From positions 1 through 64,000 of the forward strand of contig DATMAN010000020.1 of assembly GCA_035560005.1 (NCBI GenBank): a DNA stretch of 64,000 bases. The letters run 5' to 3'. Positions 34,184 through 44,330 of this stretch are shown here, piece by piece. The DNA comes from Burkholderiales bacterium (GTDB taxonomy: Bacteria > Pseudomonadota > Gammaproteobacteria > Burkholderiales > Eutrophovitaceae). The number at the start of each line of letters is the position of its first letter. The stretch's first letter is position 1. The notes beneath the pieces were generated by a model. That model worked only from the letters and a program-made list of their open reading frames with translations. It was not told the DNA's origin and ran no database searches. A program made the position numbers and the translations under genes.

Positions 34184-35296
34184 TCAGCGCTGCCCGAGCA
34201 GGATCCGCAGCATGCGGCGCAGGGGTTCCGCAGCGCCCCACAACAGTTGATCGCCGACGGTAAACGCAGCGACGTATTCTCCACCCATCGCAAGCTTGCG
34301 CAGCCGCCCGATCGGTACGGACAAATCGCCGGTCACCGCCGCGGGCGTCAACGCGCGCATGGTCGCCGCGCGCTCATTGGGCACGACCCTCACCCAGTCA
34401 TTGGCGGTGGCGAGCAGACTTTCGATATCCTCCAGCGGCAGGTCGCGCTTGAGCTTGAAGGTCAGCGCCTGACTGTGGCAACGCATCGCACCCACGCGCA
34501 CGCAGATTCCGTCGATCGGGACGGGATTTCGATCGCGGCCGAGGATCTTGTTACCCTCGGCCCCCGCTTTCCATTCTTCGCGGCTTTGCCCGTTGCCGAG
34601 GTCCTTGTCGATCCACGGGATGAGGCTTCCGGCCAAGGGGACGCCGAAATGCCCGGTGGGTAGTTCGCTGCTGCGCAGGGCCTCGGCGACCGCGCGGTCG
34701 ATTTCCAGGATGGAGGAAGCCGGATCATCGAGCAGCGACTTGGCGGCTCGGTGTGCAAATCCCATCTGCGCCACCAGTTCGCGCATGTGCTGCGCCCCGG
34801 CGCCTGAAGCGGCCTGGTAGGTCATGGCGGTCAGCCACTCGACCAGATCGGCCTTGAACAACCCGTGCATCGCCATCAGCATCAGGCTCACCGTGCAGTT
34901 GCCGCCGATGAAGTTCTTGATGCCCTTGCCGAGCGCGGAACGGATCACGTCCATGTTGACCGGATCGAGGATGATGACTGCGTCGGGCTGCATGCGCAGC
35001 GCCGAAGCCGCGTCGATCCAGTAGCCGTTCCAGCCCGCTTCGCGCAGCTTCGGGTACACCGCGTTGGTGTAGTCGCCGCCCTGGCAGGAGACGATCGCGT
35101 CCATCGCCTTGAGCTCGCCGAGGTCGTTGGCGTCTTTCACTGCCGGGGCGCGCTTGCCCACCTCCGGCGCCGGAATGCCCGCCCTGGAAGTGCTGAAGAA
35201 CACCGGCTCGATCAGCTCGAAATCGCGCTCCTGTTGCATGCGCTGCATCAGCACCGAGCCGACCATGCCTCGCCAACCCACCAGGCCCACTCTCAT
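34184..35296 (-). CDS. asd: Aspartate-semialdehyde dehydrogenase
   Basis: NADPH enzyme making aspartate semialdehyde for lysine, threonine and methionine. I start it at the ATG at 35296 ([20 protein letters not shown]) because AGGGGA lies at normal spacing before it; an in-frame ATG at 35311 is less well supported. This gives 370 residues, like the E. coli enzyme. The catalytic Cys is in [17 protein letters not shown]. It lies between leuB and fimV, the usual betaproteobacterial order. Confidence 0.96.
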   Translation of the reverse strand: MRVGLVGWRGMVGSVLMQRMQQERDFELIEPVFFSTSRAGIPAPEVGKRAPAVKDANDLGELKAMDAIVSCQGGDYTNAVYPKLREAGWNGYWIDAASALRMQPDAVIILDPVNMDVIRSALGKGIKNFIGGNCTVSLMLMAMHGLFKADLVEWLTAMTYQAASGAGAQHMRELVAQMGFAHRAAKSLLDDPASSILEIDRAVAEALRSSELPTGHFGVPLAGSLIPWIDKDLGNGQSREEWKAGAEGNKILGRDRNPVPIDGICVRVGAMRCHSQALTFKLKRDLPLEDIESLLATANDWVRVVPNERAATMRALTPAAVTGDLSVPIGRLRKLAMGGEYVAAFTVGDQLLWGAAEPLRRMLRILLGQR

Positions 35297-35371
35297 CGCT
35301 TTCCCCTGCATCGTGAAGCGCTCGTCAGAACCGCCATGAGCGAGCTCCCTGACCTGCCGGCGCGCCCCCGT

Positions 35372-36436
35372 TCACAGCGCCGCCACCACCGCCGCGCCCA
35401 TCTGCGCTGTGCCCACGCGCGTGGTGCCCGGCTGGAAAATGTCCGCGGTACGCAGACCCTTCTGCAGCACTTTGCGCACGGCGCCTTCCACGCGTGCCGC
35501 TGCGGACTCCTGCCCGAAGGTATGGCGCAGCATCATCGCCACCGAAAGTATGGTGGCCAGCGGATTGGCCGCGTTTGTGCCGGCGATGTCCGGTGCCGAT
35601 CCGTGGATCGGCTCGTATAAACCCTTGCCCTCGGCGTCGAGCGACGCCGAAGGCAGCATTCCGATCGAACCGGTCAGCATCGATGCTTCGTCCGACAGGA
35701 TGTCACCGAACATGTTCCCGGTGAGCAGCACGTCGAACTGCCCGGGCGCGCGCACCAGTTGCATCGCCGCGTTGTCCACGTACATGTGCGAGATCTCCAC
35801 GTCCGGGTAGTCGCGCGCCACCTCGCCCACGATCTCGCGCCAAAGGATGCTGGTATCGAGCACGTTGGCCTTGTCCACCGAGCACAGTTTCCGGCGTCGC
35901 TTGCGAGCGATAGCGAAGGCGACATGGGCGATGCGCCGGATCTCGGATTCGTTGTACCTCATCGTGTCGAAGCCCTCGCGCTCGCCGTTTTCGTTGTGGC
36001 GGATGCCGCGCGGCTGACCGAAGTAGATGTCTCCGGTCAGCTCGCGCACGATCATGAGGTCGAGCCCGGCCACGAGTTCCGGGCGCAGCGAGGACGCCCC
36101 CGCCAGCACGTCGTACACAATGGCCGGCCTCAGATTGGCGAACAAGCCCAGCTCCTTGCGGATACGCAGCAAGCCTTGTTCGGGACGCAGCGCGCGCGGC
36201 AACTGGTCATAGCGCGGACCGCCCACCGCGCCGAGCAGCACTGCATCGGCGGCCTTGGCGAGTGCAAGCGTCGCCTCGGGCAACGGATCCTTGGCGGCAT
36301 CGTAACCGGCGCCACCGATGGGCGCCTGCTCAATCTCGATTTTCAGGCCGTCCGCGCGCAGCGCCTCGAGGACCCTGACTGCCTGCGCCATGATTTCCGG
36401 TCCGATGCCGTCACCGGGCAATACCGCGATCTTCAT
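35372..36436 (-). CDS. leuB: 3-isopropylmalate dehydrogenase
   Basis: NAD-dependent oxidative decarboxylase of leucine synthesis. The ATG at 36436 ([20 protein letters not shown]) gives 354 residues. Conserved blocks include [14 protein letters not shown] and [20 protein letters not shown]. leuD ends 156 bp upstream, with a dispersed repeat in the gap. Confidence 0.97.
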   Translation of the reverse strand: MKIAVLPGDGIGPEIMAQAVRVLEALRADGLKIEIEQAPIGGAGYDAAKDPLPEATLALAKAADAVLLGAVGGPRYDQLPRALRPEQGLLRIRKELGLFANLRPAIVYDVLAGASSLRPELVAGLDLMIVRELTGDIYFGQPRGIRHNENGEREGFDTMRYNESEIRRIAHVAFAIARKRRRKLCSVDKANVLDTSILWREIVGEVARDYPDVEISHMYVDNAAMQLVRAPGQFDVLLTGNMFGDILSDEASMLTGSIGMLPSASLDAEGKGLYEPIHGSAPDIAGTNAANPLATILSVAMMLRHTFGQESAAARVEGAVRKVLQKGLRTADIFQPGTTRVGTAQMGAAVVAAL

Positions 36437-36480
36437 TTCTTCTTCACATCCTTCGCACGCAAGAACCGGGGAACGACTCG

Positions 36481-36565
36481 GCGAACTGCCAAGACGCCAA
36501 GACACCAAGGGTCATACGAGTCATGAGTTCTGCCCTGCGTGGTGTCCGGTGCCTTCGCGGCGGAG
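36481..36565. repeat. Dispersed inverted repeat, CCAAGACGCCAAGA type, copy 3
   Basis: GCGAACTGCCAAGACGCCAA (36481-36500) continues GACACCAAGG, with a period of about 8. It is mirrored loosely by CTGCGTGGTGTCCGGTGCCT about 36535-36554. It sits between leuD and leuB. The 8-bp tandem architecture matches the ACGAAGAC-type copies at 51354 and 62477 although the unit differs. Confidence 0.5.
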
Positions 36566-36592
36566 CTTGTCTGTCTCTCCGGCTGAAAGGGG

Positions 36593-37231
36593 TCAGGAAA
36601 ACAGCCAGGGCTGGGCCGCGCGATGCCTGGCCTCGAACGCCCTGATTTCTTCCGCGTGCTGCAGCGTCAGGCCGATCTCGTCCAGACCGTGCAGCAGGCA
36701 GTGCTTGCGGAACGGATCGACGTCGAAACCGAACGACTGCCCGGACGGGGTCGTGACCGTCTGTTGCTCCAGGTCGATGACCAGCCGGTAGCCAGGGCTC
36801 GCCGCGACTTCCGCGAACAGCCGATCAACCACCTCGGCGGGCAACACCACGGGCAGCAAGCCGTTCTTGAAACTGTTGTTGAAGAAGATGTCCGCGTAGC
36901 TCGGAGCGACAATGGCGCGGAAGCCGTAGTCCATCAGCGCCCACGGGGCGTGCTCGCGCGAGGACCCGCAGCCGAAGTTCTCCCTCGCCAGCAGAATCTG
37001 CGCGCCCTTGTAGCGCGGCTGGTTCAGTACAAAGTCCGGATTCAACGGCCGCTTTGAATTGTCCCTGCCTGGTTCCCCGGGGTCGAGATAGCGCCAGGCG
37101 TCGAACAGGTTGGGGCCGAAGCCGCTGCGCTTGATCGACTTCAGAAACTGCTTCGGGATGATGGCGTCGGTGTCGACGTTGGCGCGGTCGAGCGGTGCGA
37201 CGAGCCCCTCGAGACGGGTGAACTTCTCCAT
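36593..37231 (-). CDS. leuD: 3-isopropylmalate dehydratase small subunit
   Basis: Swivelling domain partner of LeuC in isopropylmalate isomerisation. It has 212 residues, full length. Conserved blocks are [20 protein letters not shown] and [20 protein letters not shown]. An entericidin-like ORF separates it from leuC by less than 140 bp. Confidence 0.97.
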   Translation of the reverse strand: MEKFTRLEGLVAPLDRANVDTDAIIPKQFLKSIKRSGFGPNLFDAWRYLDPGEPGRDNSKRPLNPDFVLNQPRYKGAQILLARENFGCGSSREHAPWALMDYGFRAIVAPSYADIFFNNSFKNGLLPVVLPAEVVDRLFAEVAASPGYRLVIDLEQQTVTTPSGQSFGFDVDPFRKHCLLHGLDEIGLTLQHAEEIRAFEARHRAAQPWLFS

Positions 37232-37233
37232 GA

Positions 37234-37371
37234 CTATTTCTTTTCCTTGGCCTTGCCCTCTATCTTGTCACCGAGGATCTGCAAATCCTTTCCCAGTCCC
37301 TCCGCCGTGTTGCAGCCGGCCAGCGCAAGCGCAGCAAACGCGGCGAGCGCGACCAAGATCCGGTTCAGCAT
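37234..37371 (-). CDS. Entericidin A/B family small lipoprotein
   Basis: 45 residues, [20 protein letters not shown] then a short mature part rich in Lys and Gly (residues 21-45, ending GKAKEKK). The lipobox is LAGC, with Cys20 as the lipidated residue. It matches the entericidin family in length and layout. It begins 2 bp after the leuC stop and ends 2 bp before leuD, so it is co-translated within the leu operon. Its function there is unknown; entericidins proper are toxin/antidote-type lipoproteins. Confidence 0.85.
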   Translation of the reverse strand: MLNRILVALAAFAALALAGCNTAEGLGKDLQILGDKIEGKAKEKK

Positions 37372-37373
37372 GT

Positions 37374-38783
37374 CTAGAAGTCCTCGCGTACGTCGACGAA
37401 ATGTCCGGCGACCGCGGCGCCTGCCGCCATGGCCGGACTGACCAGATGCGTGCGTCCGCCGGCGCCCTGCCGCCCCTCGAAATTGCGGTTGGAGGTCGAC
37501 GCGCAGCGCTCGCCCGGCTCGAGCCGGTCCTCGTTCATGGCGAGGCACATCGAGCATCCCGGCTCGCGCCACTCGAACCCGGCGTCGCGGAATATCCGGT
37601 CCAGCCCTTCCTGTTCAGCCTGCGTCTTCACGAGGCCCGAGCCCGGCACCACCATCGCCAGCTTCACGTTGGGTGCCACACGCCGGCCCCGGACTACCGC
37701 CGCCGCGGCCCGCAGATCTTCGATGCGCGAGTTGGTACAGGAGCCGATGAACACCTTGTCGACACGGATCTGCTTGATCGGCGTGTCAGGTTCCAGTCCC
37801 ATGTAGCGCAGCGCGCGTTCCACCGAGCCACGCTTCACGGGATCGGCGATCCTGGCGGGATCGGGAACCCGGCCGTCGATCGTGTCCACCATTTCCGGCG
37901 AAGTACCCCAGGTCACCTGCGGCTTGATCACGGCGCCGTCGAGTTCCACCACCCGGTCGAAGCATGCGCCGGGATCGCTCTTCAGCGTGCGCCAGTACGC
38001 CACCGCGCGATCCCACAATTCGCCCTTGGGAGCGAAGGGACGCCCGCGCAGATATTCGATGGTGGTTTCGTCCACCGCCACCATGCCGGCGCGCGCGCCG
38101 GCCTCGATCGCCATGTTGCAGATCGTCATGCGGCCTTCCATCGACAGCGCGCGGATCACTTCGCCCGCGAACTCGATCGCGTAGCCTGTGCCGCCGGCAG
38201 TGCCGATCTTGCCGATGATGGCGAGGATCACGTCCTTGGCCGTGACGCCGCGCCCCAAGCGACCGTCGACCCGTACCAGCATCGACTTGGCCTTCTTCTG
38301 CACCAGGCATTGCGTGGCCAGCACGTGTTCCACCTCGGAGGTGCCGATACCCATGGCCAGACAGGCGAATGCGCCGTGCGTGGAGGTGTGCGAATCTCCG
38401 CACACCACGGTCATTCCGGGCAGCGTCGCGCCGTTTTCCGGGCCGATGACGTGCACGATGCCTTGGCGCCGGTCGCGGAACGGAAAATAGGCCCTGGCGC
38501 CGAACTCCCGGATGTTGGCGTCGAGCGTCTGGACCTGCAGCCGCGAGATCGGATCCTGGATGCCTTTGTCCCAGTCGCGCGTCGGGGTATTGTGGTCGGC
38601 GGTGGCCACCACCGATTCGACGCGCCACGGTTTGCGGCCGGCGAGCTTGAGCCCTTCGTAGGCCTGCGGACTGGTGACCTCGTGCACCAGATGCCGGTCG
38701 ATGTAGAGCAGCGCGGTGCCATCCGGCTCCTGGCGGACGATGTGGCTCGACCAGAGTTTGTCGTAGAGGGTTTGCGGCGTCAT
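37374..38783 (-). CDS. leuC: 3-isopropylmalate dehydratase large subunit
   Basis: [4Fe-4S] enzyme of leucine synthesis, 469 residues. Cluster ligands appear in [18 protein letters not shown] and in [20 protein letters not shown]. The N-terminus [19 protein letters not shown] is typical. It is first of the leuC-entericidin-leuD-leuB-asd series and lies 57 bp downstream of the MFS transporter gene. Confidence 0.98.
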   Translation of the reverse strand: MTPQTLYDKLWSSHIVRQEPDGTALLYIDRHLVHEVTSPQAYEGLKLAGRKPWRVESVVATADHNTPTRDWDKGIQDPISRLQVQTLDANIREFGARAYFPFRDRRQGIVHVIGPENGATLPGMTVVCGDSHTSTHGAFACLAMGIGTSEVEHVLATQCLVQKKAKSMLVRVDGRLGRGVTAKDVILAIIGKIGTAGGTGYAIEFAGEVIRALSMEGRMTICNMAIEAGARAGMVAVDETTIEYLRGRPFAPKGELWDRAVAYWRTLKSDPGACFDRVVELDGAVIKPQVTWGTSPEMVDTIDGRVPDPARIADPVKRGSVERALRYMGLEPDTPIKQIRVDKVFIGSCTNSRIEDLRAAAAVVRGRRVAPNVKLAMVVPGSGLVKTQAEQEGLDRIFRDAGFEWREPGCSMCLAMNEDRLEPGERCASTSNRNFEGRQGAGGRTHLVSPAMAAGAAVAGHFVDVREDF

Positions 38784-38840
38784 GCGCGTCTCGCGAAAGC
38801 GAAATTATTACACGCGAGCGGCGTCCGACGGCAGTTTGCC

Positions 38841-40001
38841 TCAGCGCTGATTTGCCAGCCGGGCAGGTACCCGCGCGAGCAGTAACCACGCGCAGCCCGC
38901 GGTGAGCGCCGCCGCGCTAAAGGTGACCGCCCCACCCCCGTATTCCCATTCCCACAGCGCGCCTGCGGCCAGCGTGCCGAGCGTGCCTCCGGCGCCATAA
39001 CCGAAGCTGGTATACAGCGCCTGCCCGCGCGCCTGACTCGGCCCGCGGAAGATGCGGTGCATGGCGGCCACTCCAGCGGCGTGGAAAGCGCCAAAGGTGG
39101 CCGCGTGCAGCAGTTGCGCGACGGCGAGCACCGCGATCGAGCCTACGCCCCAGGCGATCATCAGAAAGCGCAGCGTGGCGCAGGCGAAGCTCGCCAGCAG
39201 GATCCGTTCGATGGTCCAGCGCTTCATGATCCGCGGCAACGTCATGAACAGCACGATCTCGGCGAGCACGCCCGCCGCCCAGAGCGAGCCTACCACCGCT
39301 TCCGAGTATCCGCTCTCGACCAGATAGATCGAATAAAAGGTGTTGTAGGGACCGTGCGCAACCTGCATCAGGAAAAACCCCGTGAGCAGCGCGATCACGC
39401 CCGGGCGGGATAACGCGTCGGCGAGCGACACCTTCTGCGCGCGCGGGGAGACGCTGCGCTCGCGTGGCATCGCGAAGGTCATGGCCGCAGTCAGCACCAG
39501 CAGCACGAGGACGAGCGGTTCGAGCGTCCGGATGCCGAGCCGCTCGAGGAGATGGCCGCCGGCAATCACCACCGCCACAAAGCCTACCGAGCCCCACAGT
39601 CGAATGCGCCCGTAGGTGCCCACCCGGCTGCCCAGCAACCCCAGCGTGCTTGCTTCGGCGATCGGCAGGATCCCCGACCAGAACAGATTGAGCACCGCGA
39701 GCAGCACGAACATCGCCCAGAAGCCCGGATGCAGGAGCACCGCCGCGAAGATCAGCGCGGTTGCGACCGCACACGCACGCAGGACGGCGCCGCGCGCCCG
39801 ATAGTGATCCGCCAGCCAGCCCCACAGGTTCGGCCCGTAGATGCGCGAGACCGGGTTGATCGCCATCAAGGCGGCGATCTGCAGCGGCGAGTAGCCGAGA
39901 GATTGCAGGTAAAGCGCAAAATACGGCGCGAAGGCGCCGATGAAAGCGAAGTACCAGAAGTAGAAGCTCGATAGCTGGAAATACAGCGAGGGGCGAAACA
40001 T
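38841..40001 (-). CDS. MFS transporter (MFS_1-like/HcaT-like)
   Basis: 386 residues with about 12 hydrophobic segments. It opens FRPSLYFQLSSFYFWYFAFI and has the intracellular loop NLWGWLADHYRARGAVLRAC, like the GxLaDrxGrr motif of the superfamily. It is closest in layout to the MFS_1-like/PucC-related group annotated as phenylpropionate or nucleoside permeases. Substrate cannot be told. It lies between the remnant HEAGH gene and leuC. Confidence 0.85.
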   Translation of the reverse strand: MFRPSLYFQLSSFYFWYFAFIGAFAPYFALYLQSLGYSPLQIAALMAINPVSRIYGPNLWGWLADHYRARGAVLRACAVATALIFAAVLLHPGFWAMFVLLAVLNLFWSGILPIAEASTLGLLGSRVGTYGRIRLWGSVGFVAVVIAGGHLLERLGIRTLEPLVLVLLVLTAAMTFAMPRERSVSPRAQKVSLADALSRPGVIALLTGFFLMQVAHGPYNTFYSIYLVESGYSEAVVGSLWAAGVLAEIVLFMTLPRIMKRWTIERILLASFACATLRFLMIAWGVGSIAVLAVAQLLHAATFGAFHAAGVAAMHRIFRGPSQARGQALYTSFGYGAGGTLGTLAAGALWEWEYGGGAVTFSAAALTAGCAWLLLARVPARLANQR

Positions 40002-40008
40002 CCGGGGT

Positions 40009-40317
40009 TCAGGCGTGGCTGGCTCTCGGGGGCAGGCAGCACCGTATCGGGCGATTTCTCGCCAGGGTCTGCGCGAGCCAGCCGAGTCCCGAGGCTCTTC
40101 GCCAGAAGGTGGCCGTCACCGCCGGCGGAAAGGCCGGGAAATGACCGGCCTCGTGGAAAACGAGATTCGCGCAATCGAGCAGCGGCACGCGGCGGCTGCC
40201 CAATGGGCGAACCAGGCGACCGGGGTCAACACGAGGATGAGTGCGACCGCCCCGGCAAAGCTCATCGACCGCCACTTTTGCTCCGCCGCCTGCCGGAGGC
40301 GCTCGAGCCAGGACACG
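40009..40317 (-). pseudogene. Frameshifted, truncated remnant of an HEAGH-motif membrane protein
   Basis: Directly after aroC the minus strand reads VSWLERLRQAAEQKWRSMSF then AGAVALILVLTPVAWFAHW (a transmembrane segment) in one frame, and then PLLDCANLVFHEAGHFPAFP in another frame. The shift is near 40188. DxANLxFHEAGH is the start of a membrane protein family with an HExxH zinc-type motif that I recall beside biosynthetic genes in betaproteobacteria. Downstream of HEAGH no frame continues the family, so the gene looks frameshifted and truncated. A sequencing error could explain the shift but not the missing C-terminus. Confidence 0.5.
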
Positions 40318-40320
40318 CGC

Positions 40321-41484
40321 TCAGGCCTCGTCCGGTTCCGGATTGTCTGCCTGCTGCGCGGTGCGCAGCTTCTCGACGATCTCCCGCGGGGCCTGGGCCG
40401 CGATCTTCGGCGTGGCCACCGACACGTCGGCGTTCTGCGCGCGATGGCGCAGCGCGTGGTCCGTGAGCACGATCGCCAGCATGGCCTCCGCGATCGGCGT
40501 GGCCCGAATCCCGACACAGGGATCGTGGCGTCCATGCGTGTTGATGACGACCGGTTCGCCGGTCTTGTTGATGGTGCGCCGGTCCAGGCGGATGCTCGAG
40601 GTGGGCTTCACCGCGATGTTGACGACGATGTCCTGGCCGGTGGAGATACCGCCGAGGATGCCCCCCGCGTTGTTGGTGACAAATCCTTCCGGAGTCATCT
40701 CGTCGCTGTGCTCGGTGCCCTTCTGGGCCACGGAGGCGAAACCGGCGCCGATCTCCACGCCCTTCACGGCGTTGATGCTCATCATCGCGCAGGCGATGTC
40801 GGCGTCGAGCTTGTCGTAGACCGGCTCGCCCCACCCGACCGGCACGCCCTGGGCGATGGTCGTGATCTTCGCCCCGCAGGAGTCGCCGGACTTGCGCAAC
40901 CGATCCATGAACGCCTCCAGCTCGGGGACGATGTCCGGATCGGCGCAGAAGAACGGGTTGCGGTCGACCGCCTCCCAGCTCTTGAAGGCGAGCGGAATCG
41001 GCCCGAGCTGCGACATGTAGCCACGGATCGTGACGCCATAACGCACTTTCAACCACTTCTTCGCGATCGCGCCGGCCGCGACCCGGACCGCCGTCTCGCG
41101 CGCCGACTGGCGTCCTCCGCCGCGGTAGTCGCGAATGCCGTACTTCTGCCAGTAGGTGTAGTCCGCATGGCCCGGCCGGAACGCATCCATGATGTTGCCG
41201 TAGTCCTTCGAGCGCTGATCGACGTTGCGGATCAGCAGCGCGATCGGCGTGCCCGTGGTGCGTCCTTCGAACACGCCCGAGAGGATCTCGACGGTATCGG
41301 GCTCGCGACGCTGCGTGACGTGGCGCGAAGTCCCCGGGCGGCGGCGGTCGAGTTCCTTCTGGATGTCGGCTTCGCTCAACTGGAGGCCGGGCGGGCAGCC
41401 ATCGACCACGCAGCCGATCGCGGGCCCGTGACTTTCGCCGAAAGAGGTTACACAGAACAGCCTGCCGAGGGTGTTGCCGGACAT
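40321..41484 (-). CDS. aroC: Chorismate synthase
   Basis: Final shikimate-pathway enzyme, which needs reduced FMN. The ATG at 41484 ([20 protein letters not shown]) gives 387 residues. The family signatures [18 protein letters not shown] and [20 protein letters not shown] are intact. It is divergent from thyA across 116 bp and followed by the decayed HEAGH gene. Confidence 0.97.
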   Translation of the reverse strand: MSGNTLGRLFCVTSFGESHGPAIGCVVDGCPPGLQLSEADIQKELDRRRPGTSRHVTQRREPDTVEILSGVFEGRTTGTPIALLIRNVDQRSKDYGNIMDAFRPGHADYTYWQKYGIRDYRGGGRQSARETAVRVAAGAIAKKWLKVRYGVTIRGYMSQLGPIPLAFKSWEAVDRNPFFCADPDIVPELEAFMDRLRKSGDSCGAKITTIAQGVPVGWGEPVYDKLDADIACAMMSINAVKGVEIGAGFASVAQKGTEHSDEMTPEGFVTNNAGGILGGISTGQDIVVNIAVKPTSSIRLDRRTINKTGEPVVINTHGRHDPCVGIRATPIAEAMLAIVLTDHALRHRAQNADVSVATPKIAAQAPREIVEKLRTAQQADNPEPDEA

Positions 41485-41600
41485 GAAGGAAACCTTTGAA
41501 TTGGCGAAAGAAGTGTAGCACCCCCCGGCGGTGGACGCCGAGGCTCGAAACGGGCGTCGCGGTGCTTTACACTTCGGCCAGCACAGCACGGAGCCACGGG

Positions 41601-42395
41601 ATGCGCAACTACCTCGATCTCATGCGTCACATTCTGGAGCACGGCACGCGCAAGACCGATCGCACCGGAACGGGAACGCTGAGCCTGTTCGGTGCGCAGT
41701 TGCGCTTCGACCTGCAGCAGGGTTTTCCGCTGCTCACCACGAAGAAGATCCACCTGAAGTCGATCATCCACGAATTGCTGTGGTTCCTGAGCGGAGACAC
41801 CAACGTCCGCTATCTCAGGGAACACGGCGTGACCATCTGGGACGAATGGGCGGACGCGGAGGGCGACCTGGGGCCGGTGTACGGATATCAATGGCGGTCG
41901 TGGCCGGCAGCGGACGGGCGCCACATCGACCAGATCTCACGCGTTCTGGAGGAGATCAAGCGCCACCCCGATTCGCGACGGCTGATCGTGTCGGCGTGGA
42001 ACGTGGGCGACCTGGACAAGATGGCGCTCGCGCCGTGCCACGCGTTGTTTCAGTTCTACGTGGCCGACGGACGGCTGTCCTGCCAGCTCTACCAGCGCAG
42101 CGCCGATTTTTTCCTCGGCGTGCCGTTCAACATCGCCTCCTATTCGCTGCTCACGATGATGGTCGCCCAGGTCAGCGGGCTCAAGCCCGGCGACTTCGTG
42201 CACACCTTCGGAGACTGCCATCTCTATCTCAACCATCTCGAGCAGGCCCGCGAGCAGTTGTCCCGCGAGCCGCGCGCGCTGCCGCGCATGATCCTCAACC
42301 CACAGGTCAGGAGCCTCTTCGACTTCAAGTACGAAGACTTCACGCTGGTGGGCTACGACCCGCACCCCGCCATCAAGGCCCCGGTGGCGGTGTGA
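41601..42395 (+). CDS. thyA: Thymidylate synthase
   Basis: Makes dTMP from dUMP using methylene-tetrahydrofolate. It has 264 residues, the same as E. coli, from the ATG at 41601 ([20 protein letters not shown]). The catalytic Cys is in [12 protein letters not shown], with [20 protein letters not shown] following. The stop overlaps the GTG start of the dihydrofolate reductase gene, so the two folate-cycle enzymes are coupled. A TTACACTTCGGC motif sits 22 bp upstream. Confidence 0.98.
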   Translation: MRNYLDLMRHILEHGTRKTDRTGTGTLSLFGAQLRFDLQQGFPLLTTKKIHLKSIIHELLWFLSGDTNVRYLREHGVTIWDEWADAEGDLGPVYGYQWRSWPAADGRHIDQISRVLEEIKRHPDSRRLIVSAWNVGDLDKMALAPCHALFQFYVADGRLSCQLYQRSADFFLGVPFNIASYSLLTMMVAQVSGLKPGDFVHTFGDCHLYLNHLEQAREQLSREPRALPRMILNPQVRSLFDFKYEDFTLVGYDPHPAIKAPVAV

Positions 42396-42919
42396 ACAGC
42401 GAGCCAGGGGCTCCGAACCGCCAGAAAGCCCGCCCGCGCATCTCCCTCATCGTCGCCTACGCGGCCAACCGCGTGATTGGCCGTGACGGTGCGATCCCCT
42501 GGCATCTGTCCGAGGATCTGCAACGCTTCAAGCGGCTCACGATGGGCCACCACATCATCATGGGCCGCAAGACCTGGGAATCCATCGGGCGTTTGCTGCC
42601 CGGGCGCTCCCACATCATCGTCAGCCGCAGGGCCGACTATCGCGTGCCGGGCGCGCAAGTGGTCGATTCGATCGAGGCGGCGATCGCGGCGGCCGCGGAC
42701 GACTCCGAGATCTTCGTGATCGGCGGTGAGCAAATCTACCGCCTCGCGCTGCCGCTTGCCCAGCGCATTCTCGCCACCGAGATCGAGCGCGAGTTCGCGG
42801 GCGACGCCCGCTTTCCGGAACTGGATGCGCGGCACTGGCGCGAGACCGCGCGGGAGGATCGCAGCGACGCGGCCAGCGGCCTGCGTTATCGCTACGTCAC
42901 TTTCGAGCGCCGCGGCTGA
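42392..42919 (+). CDS. folA: Dihydrofolate reductase
   Basis: Regenerates tetrahydrofolate after ThyA. It has 175 residues from a GTG overlapping the thyA stop (GTGA). After a 16-residue hydrophilic lead the fold begins [20 protein letters not shown], with [11 protein letters not shown] supplying the active-site acid, then [20 protein letters not shown] and [19 protein letters not shown]. It is convergent with the FecR-domain gene. Confidence 0.96.
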   Translation: MNSEPGAPNRQKARPRISLIVAYAANRVIGRDGAIPWHLSEDLQRFKRLTMGHHIIMGRKTWESIGRLLPGRSHIIVSRRADYRVPGAQVVDSIEAAIAAAADDSEIFVIGGEQIYRLALPLAQRILATEIEREFAGDARFPELDARHWRETAREDRSDAASGLRYRYVTFERRG

Positions 42920-42971
42920 GCTACGGTCGTGGCCGGCGCTGAGTAGGCTCCGCGGTGACTCGATTCAGCGC

Positions 42972-44279
42972 TCACTGCTTCGCAAACGCCGCCGCACCGA
43001 CGAAGCTCCCGGCGATGTCATAGACCATTCCCGCCCGCGGCGCATTGAGGCCGAAGAACGCGAGATCCGCGTTGACGATGCAGTTGGCTCCGCAGACTCC
43101 CGACATGCTCAATGCGTTCGACCCGGAGCCCGATAGCGTGGCGCTGAGCGGCACGCCGTTGATGGTCCAGAACATTTCGGCGGTGGCCGCGTTCAAACCG
43201 GCAGACAAGCCGTTGAAATCCACGCTCAGCTTCGCGGCGTCGAGGGTTCCAACCGCCTGATTCAGGGCGTCGGTGACGGGCGTCGATCCGATCAGGGTGT
43301 AGATGCCCGTCGTCGTGCCGATGCTTGCGAGATCGGCCGGTCGGCCCGCCACGAAGTGGGCGAGCGTTCCATTCGCCACCACCAGCGCCTGCTGAAGCGC
43401 CTGCGTCTCGTCATCACCGGAAGACGACTCGACAAAGGTGCCCCAGGACATGATCCCGTCGTTCCCACCCATGGTCACCGACTCCACCGGCTGGCCATCG
43501 ATGCTGAGCAACGTGCCATTCGCGTCGAACTCCATCGTGGCGCTTTGCAGGCTGCGACTGGTACTCTTCAACAGATCGAGGGTCTGGGTACCCACCAGCG
43601 CGAAGAGCGCGGGAAACCCGCTCGCGTCCACGGTCTCGCCTTGCTTGAGATCGGCAGGGGGGCTACCCGGCTGGGCCGGCGGCAGATCGGTTTTCTTGTC
43701 GGTCAACACCGGCTTCGTGTCCTGGTTCTGGACGTAATACGACTCGCCGTTCGCCACGTTGATGCAGCCAGCACCGTTGCAGACTTCGATCTCCCCTTCG
43801 CCAACCGTCCCCCTGATCGACTGGCCGTACTGGATCGTGTATTCCGTGCCGCGGATGCCGATGGTCGCAACGGTGGTACTGACCTGGTAGTTCTTCTTGT
43901 TGGAGCGGCCCACGAACCCGGTGATCGTGCGCAGCCCGCCCTTGAGCAGGCTGAAGAACGCCTTCTCGGAGCCGTCCTGCTTGCCAGCGTAGCGGTATTG
44001 ATCGATCCGGAATTCCGACTGTGGCTGCAGCGAGACGTAGGCCCCGTCGGTAAAGCGCAGCTGTGCACGCCCGTCGTTGGTAAGAATCGTTTCGCCCTCC
44101 TCGACCCGCAAGCCCTTGGTCAGCGCCCGCGACCGGCCGGCCTTGTCGACGGCCGCGACGTTGCCGATGGCAAAGTCGACCCGTGCCGCCGTCGCCCCGT
44201 GCGCCGCGGCGGGCAACGCGGCCGCAAGCGAAGCCAAGAGCAGCGCCCGGCTTGTGAGCTTGAATGTCTCGAGTTGCAT
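42972..44279 (-). CDS. Exported FecR-domain protein with TbpB-like C-terminal domain (putative Slam substrate)
   Basis: 435 residues from the ATG at 44279, preceded by GGGAGG at 5-nt spacing. The Sec signal peptide (SRALLLASLAAALPAAAHGA) lacks a lipobox, so it is probably not a lipoprotein. The FecR domain covers about residues 34-170 (GLRVEEGETILTNDGRAQLR, VATIGIRGTEYTIQYGQ). The last about 80 residues resemble the TbpB-type small beta barrel: ADLAFFGLNAPRAGMVYDIA then GSFVGAAAFAKQ, close to the GGFFGPxAxExGGxF..GAFxAK signature of Slam-exported proteins. It lies 51 bp downstream of the Slam-like gene. Ligand and function unknown. Confidence 0.7.
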   Translation of the reverse strand: MQLETFKLTSRALLLASLAAALPAAAHGATAARVDFAIGNVAAVDKAGRSRALTKGLRVEEGETILTNDGRAQLRFTDGAYVSLQPQSEFRIDQYRYAGKQDGSEKAFFSLLKGGLRTITGFVGRSNKKNYQVSTTVATIGIRGTEYTIQYGQSIRGTVGEGEIEVCNGAGCINVANGESYYVQNQDTKPVLTDKKTDLPPAQPGSPPADLKQGETVDASGFPALFALVGTQTLDLLKSTSRSLQSATMEFDANGTLLSIDGQPVESVTMGGNDGIMSWGTFVESSSGDDETQALQQALVVANGTLAHFVAGRPADLASIGTTTGIYTLIGSTPVTDALNQAVGTLDAAKLSVDFNGLSAGLNAATAEMFWTINGVPLSATLSGSGSNALSMSGVCGANCIVNADLAFFGLNAPRAGMVYDIAGSFVGAAAFAKQ

Positions 44280-44330
44280 GGGCACCTCCCTCGCACTGGC
44301 GTTCCGATGCTTCCCAGCACCGGTGAGAAC

